Below, piece by piece: positions 57,789 through 60,000 of a stretch of 60,000 nt of DNA. Position 1 is the first letter of the stretch; each line of letters begins with the position of its first letter. A model generated the notes under the pieces. The model was not told the DNA's origin. It was given only the letters and a program-made list of their open reading frames with translations, and did no database searches. Origin of the DNA: Nemertoderma westbladi (lineage: Eukaryota > Xenacoelomorpha > Nemertodermatida > Nemertodermatidae); NCBI GenBank assembly GCA_032718475.1, contig JAUCBJ010003267.1, forward strand, positions 1 through 60,000, written 5' to 3'. Both the position numbers and the translations under genes were made by a program.

Positions 57789-58045
57789 TTTGCGAATACT
57801 ACACCCACATTGACTGTATAGACTTTGTTATTTCGGATTGTAAGATTGGTTCGATCAGCGCAGTTGCGGACAGCCCCAGAAAAGATTCCACTGTTCGCAT
57901 GAGGTCGCACCACTGGCGCGAAGGTAACCTAGCGACGGGATCCAAGTGCGTTAAATGTCGGAAGAATTGTGGCAATACGGAAAGTTTCAGTGGAATGCGA
58001 TGCGAGTGGTGTCAGCTGACAGCGCATCCCGCCTGCTATAGAAGC
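57789..58045 (+). CDS. Diacylglycerol kinase exon: end of one C1 domain and a second C1 domain
   Basis: The acceptor TTTTATCTTTCAG| (ends 57788) is strong. The proposed donor is AGC|GTTAGT (58045/58046), which is weaker. The 257-nt exon starts 2 nt into a codon and ends in phase 0. CEYYTHIDCIDFVISDC has the C-x4-H-x2-C-x7-C spacing that closes a C1 zinc finger. HHWREGNLATGSKCVKC, then CGNTESF, then RCEWCQLTAHPAC forms a second C1. The HHWREGNL and RCEWC wording is characteristic of DGK C1 domains, most like the theta/DGK-1 type. These domains precede the catalytic domain that phosphorylates diacylglycerol. No other DGK exon was found in the window. Confidence 0.78.
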
Positions 58046-60000
58046 GTTAGTACCACTCAGCTTATACTATATCATTGTAGGTCCATGTGAAGTAAACCAG
58101 ACATTCTGCTATTATATTTCACTTTGCAGTTTACCCCCATATCGTGTTTTTCACTTGTCTTGAAACCAGGTTTTCACCAAAGACCCTGGTTACAGGCGGG
58201 CCGAATCTAACCAAAACAATAAATCATTTTTTTCTGTACAGATTATAAGGTAGAAATAAGCGCTATAAAACACGTAATAAAAATTCAAAAGGAGAAATTC
58301 AAAAATACAAATTCACATGGGCGCATTCTAATTAATTTAAATTATATCGTGAGACTTGAAGCAAGAACAACACACATCAAAAAACCTCGCTATCTAATGT
58401 TCGATAATTTTACTCCGTGTGTGATTTTGAATCACGGTTTTTCCTACTTGTACTTTTCGTGGAGTGGTTTGTTTATGCGTTGTTCTAGTTTTCCATATTT
58501 TCAACACAGAGCAGAATATGCCTCTAGGAGTTTAATATGATTAGTTGATTACATATATTTGAATTGTGTTGTTCTGGATAGATTTGGTCTAATATTTGGT
58601 CTGATATTATATTTCCAATGAATGTGATTATGATAAGCTGATCAGATCTATCTCATCTCATCTAATTAATATACAGAAGCGACAAACTAACGTCTGCAAA
58701 GGCTATAGGTGGAGAGTGGATCTCTCGAATAAAACATAATTAATCATGAATTTATTGATATTGTTTTGGTTAGGAAGCTTTAACCAGCTCATCTTCAATT
58801 GGCTTTTGGTCTTTACAATCGCCCCTTCCTCACAGCTATATAAGCCTATTATTACCAAACTACAGTGTTACATAATTAAGCTAAAAAACACGCCCACACC
58901 AACCGAACCCCCTCCCTCCCCCAATGCATTTCAGCACGATGCCTTGGCCGTAAGTATAGTACGCCTTGGGCCGTATCCAAATCTGCTTTGAGATTTACTT
59001 TCCTTTGGCGGTCTTGCTGTAAAAGATAACGAACGACTGGTATATATTTTTTTGAAATTTGACTAAAAGCTATTTTAGCTTTAGTTACTCCAATTGACTT
59101 CTTTGATAATAATGGGCCTGAGGCCAAAGATATTAATGTACATTACTTGGCGTTATTTTGCTCCAACATATGAGGATTGTGGGGTGAGCGACAAAGTAAG
59201 CGACAATAGAATGTGGGTACCGCTGCTTCATCCGTTGTCTGTCGGTCGGTCTGTCTGTCTGTTTGACGATCGGTAAATGTTTCTAGGTTAACAACTCAGT
59301 CAATATGTGATGAAATTAAACATATCTTATATATTACACAATTAGTCTGTCGAATGTTTGAAAATATAATTTGCGTGGTGGGAACTCGGCAGTTCCCCAG
59401 TCTCCGCTAGAGAGCGCCAATGCACATGTTGGAGTAGTGGTACCCGTAAGATAAGCTTGCTTAATGTGTCGTCGTGCGCGAAGGCCTACGGACGTATAAT
59501 TCTTCGATACTAAATCCATTTATAACTCGTGCAGCACAGCACATCTTCATAGACTGTTGAGTTAATGACACAAAATTACCGCAAACACCAAATATGTGCG
59601 TGTTTGGTGGGTTTAGAATATTAATTTAACATAATTTATTTTACTTGCGGTAAATTTGCGCTGAAGATCACATCTTTCACTTGCGGTCAAGGTGCGCCAC
59701 TATCTTAAATAAAGTATCATATTTACAAATCGTCGGGAAATATGCCATGAAATAACGGAAATTCAATGCTGGCTTACATGGTACTCTATGTAACGTTTAA
59801 TGAAATATAGTACCAGCCAATATTACGGTACCGTATTTCAGATTCACTCTCACGTAGATGTGCGATGCATTCTGTCACTCACCCGTGTTTCTGTCCTTTT
59901 AGAATATTTGTTTCAGCTTATTGACGCACCTATTCTTGGTACAGGGACAGGGCTACAGTTCGCTCGCCCCGGTAGATTTCCAGAGCCACGTAGATCGTAT
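58046..60000. other. Anonymous DNA after the DGK exon
   Basis: Presumed intron or intergenic DNA. No exon with good splice sites was recognised. Minor features are a GTCTGTCGGTCGGTCTGTCT microsatellite near 59237-59262 and a CTTGCGGT duplication near 59644-59687. ORFs of 60-83 codons on both strands have no recognisable content. Confidence 0.45.

Noticed and set aside
58746-59519. Several 60-83 codon ORFs on both strands
   Set aside because: No domains, no splice-site support and ordinary length for AT-rich non-coding DNA.

Overview
This window is non-coding-dominated metazoan DNA, most likely from a marine or other invertebrate; the sequence alone does not place it further. The evidence is split animal-type exons with GT/AG boundaries (a CaMK-like kinase C-lobe exon, a 48-codon phase 0/0 exon and a diacylglycerol-kinase C1-domain exon), tRNA-derived SINE-like sequence, and retroelements typical of invertebrates (BEL/Pao, Ty3/gypsy, Penelope-like, RTE-like LINEs and an RLE-type LINE). 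Nothing bacterial is present (no operons, no CRISPR). More than 80% of the window is repeats.

Layout. 1-849: a 373-bp-arm palindrome. 1091-2910: 24-bp satellite 1. 2911-3190: AT-rich DNA. 3190-3555: a promoter-like CRE/CCAAT/TATA segment. 3556-14758: satellite 2 (about 37-45 bp monomer), interrupted by a complete RLE-type LINE (LINE-1x, 7915-12925, exact 12-bp target duplication, itself split by a 1.05-kb insert) and by a 5'-truncated RTE-like LINE copy (13319-14096, 13-bp target duplication). 14759-18562: a near-complete RTE-like LINE (LINE-2x) with one nonsense codon. 18563-21117: 32-bp satellite 3, abutting a minus-strand exon (21118-21261). 21262-24514: unique DNA, LINE-2x and gypsy relics, and a tRNA-Ser-like relic. 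24526-50700: a 5'-truncated Penelope-like element (PLE) whose GIY-YIG coding region carries about 15 kb of 71-bp satellite 4. That satellite is split by an intact BEL/Pao retrotransposon (31684-42328, 785-bp LTRs with no difference seen, AACAT target duplication, one 2,613-codon gag-pol frame on the minus strand). 50851-51049: kinase exon (minus). 51683-52142: a second palindrome with a tRNA-like centre. 52211-57277: LINE-2x fragments nested with a second RTE-like LINE (LINE-3x). 57789-58045: DGK C1 exon (plus). The remainder is anonymous DNA.

Interpretation. The two minus-strand exons are phase-compatible and may be consecutive exons of one kinase gene, with a 29.6-kb intron filled by the PLE, its satellite, BEL and gypsy debris. 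The next intron would begin directly with satellite 3, whose every monomer carries a 5' splice-site motif (many the perfect AAG|GTAAGT). Two satellites therefore show a visible origin: satellite 3 from a splice donor, and satellite 4 from a 24-codon piece of the PLE endonuclease. LINE-2x and LINE-3x share a structured 5' RNA element. These three observations are the most novel content of the window.

LINE-1x, LINE-2x and LINE-3x are labels used only here. Domain calls rest on motifs recognised by eye; no database search was run.
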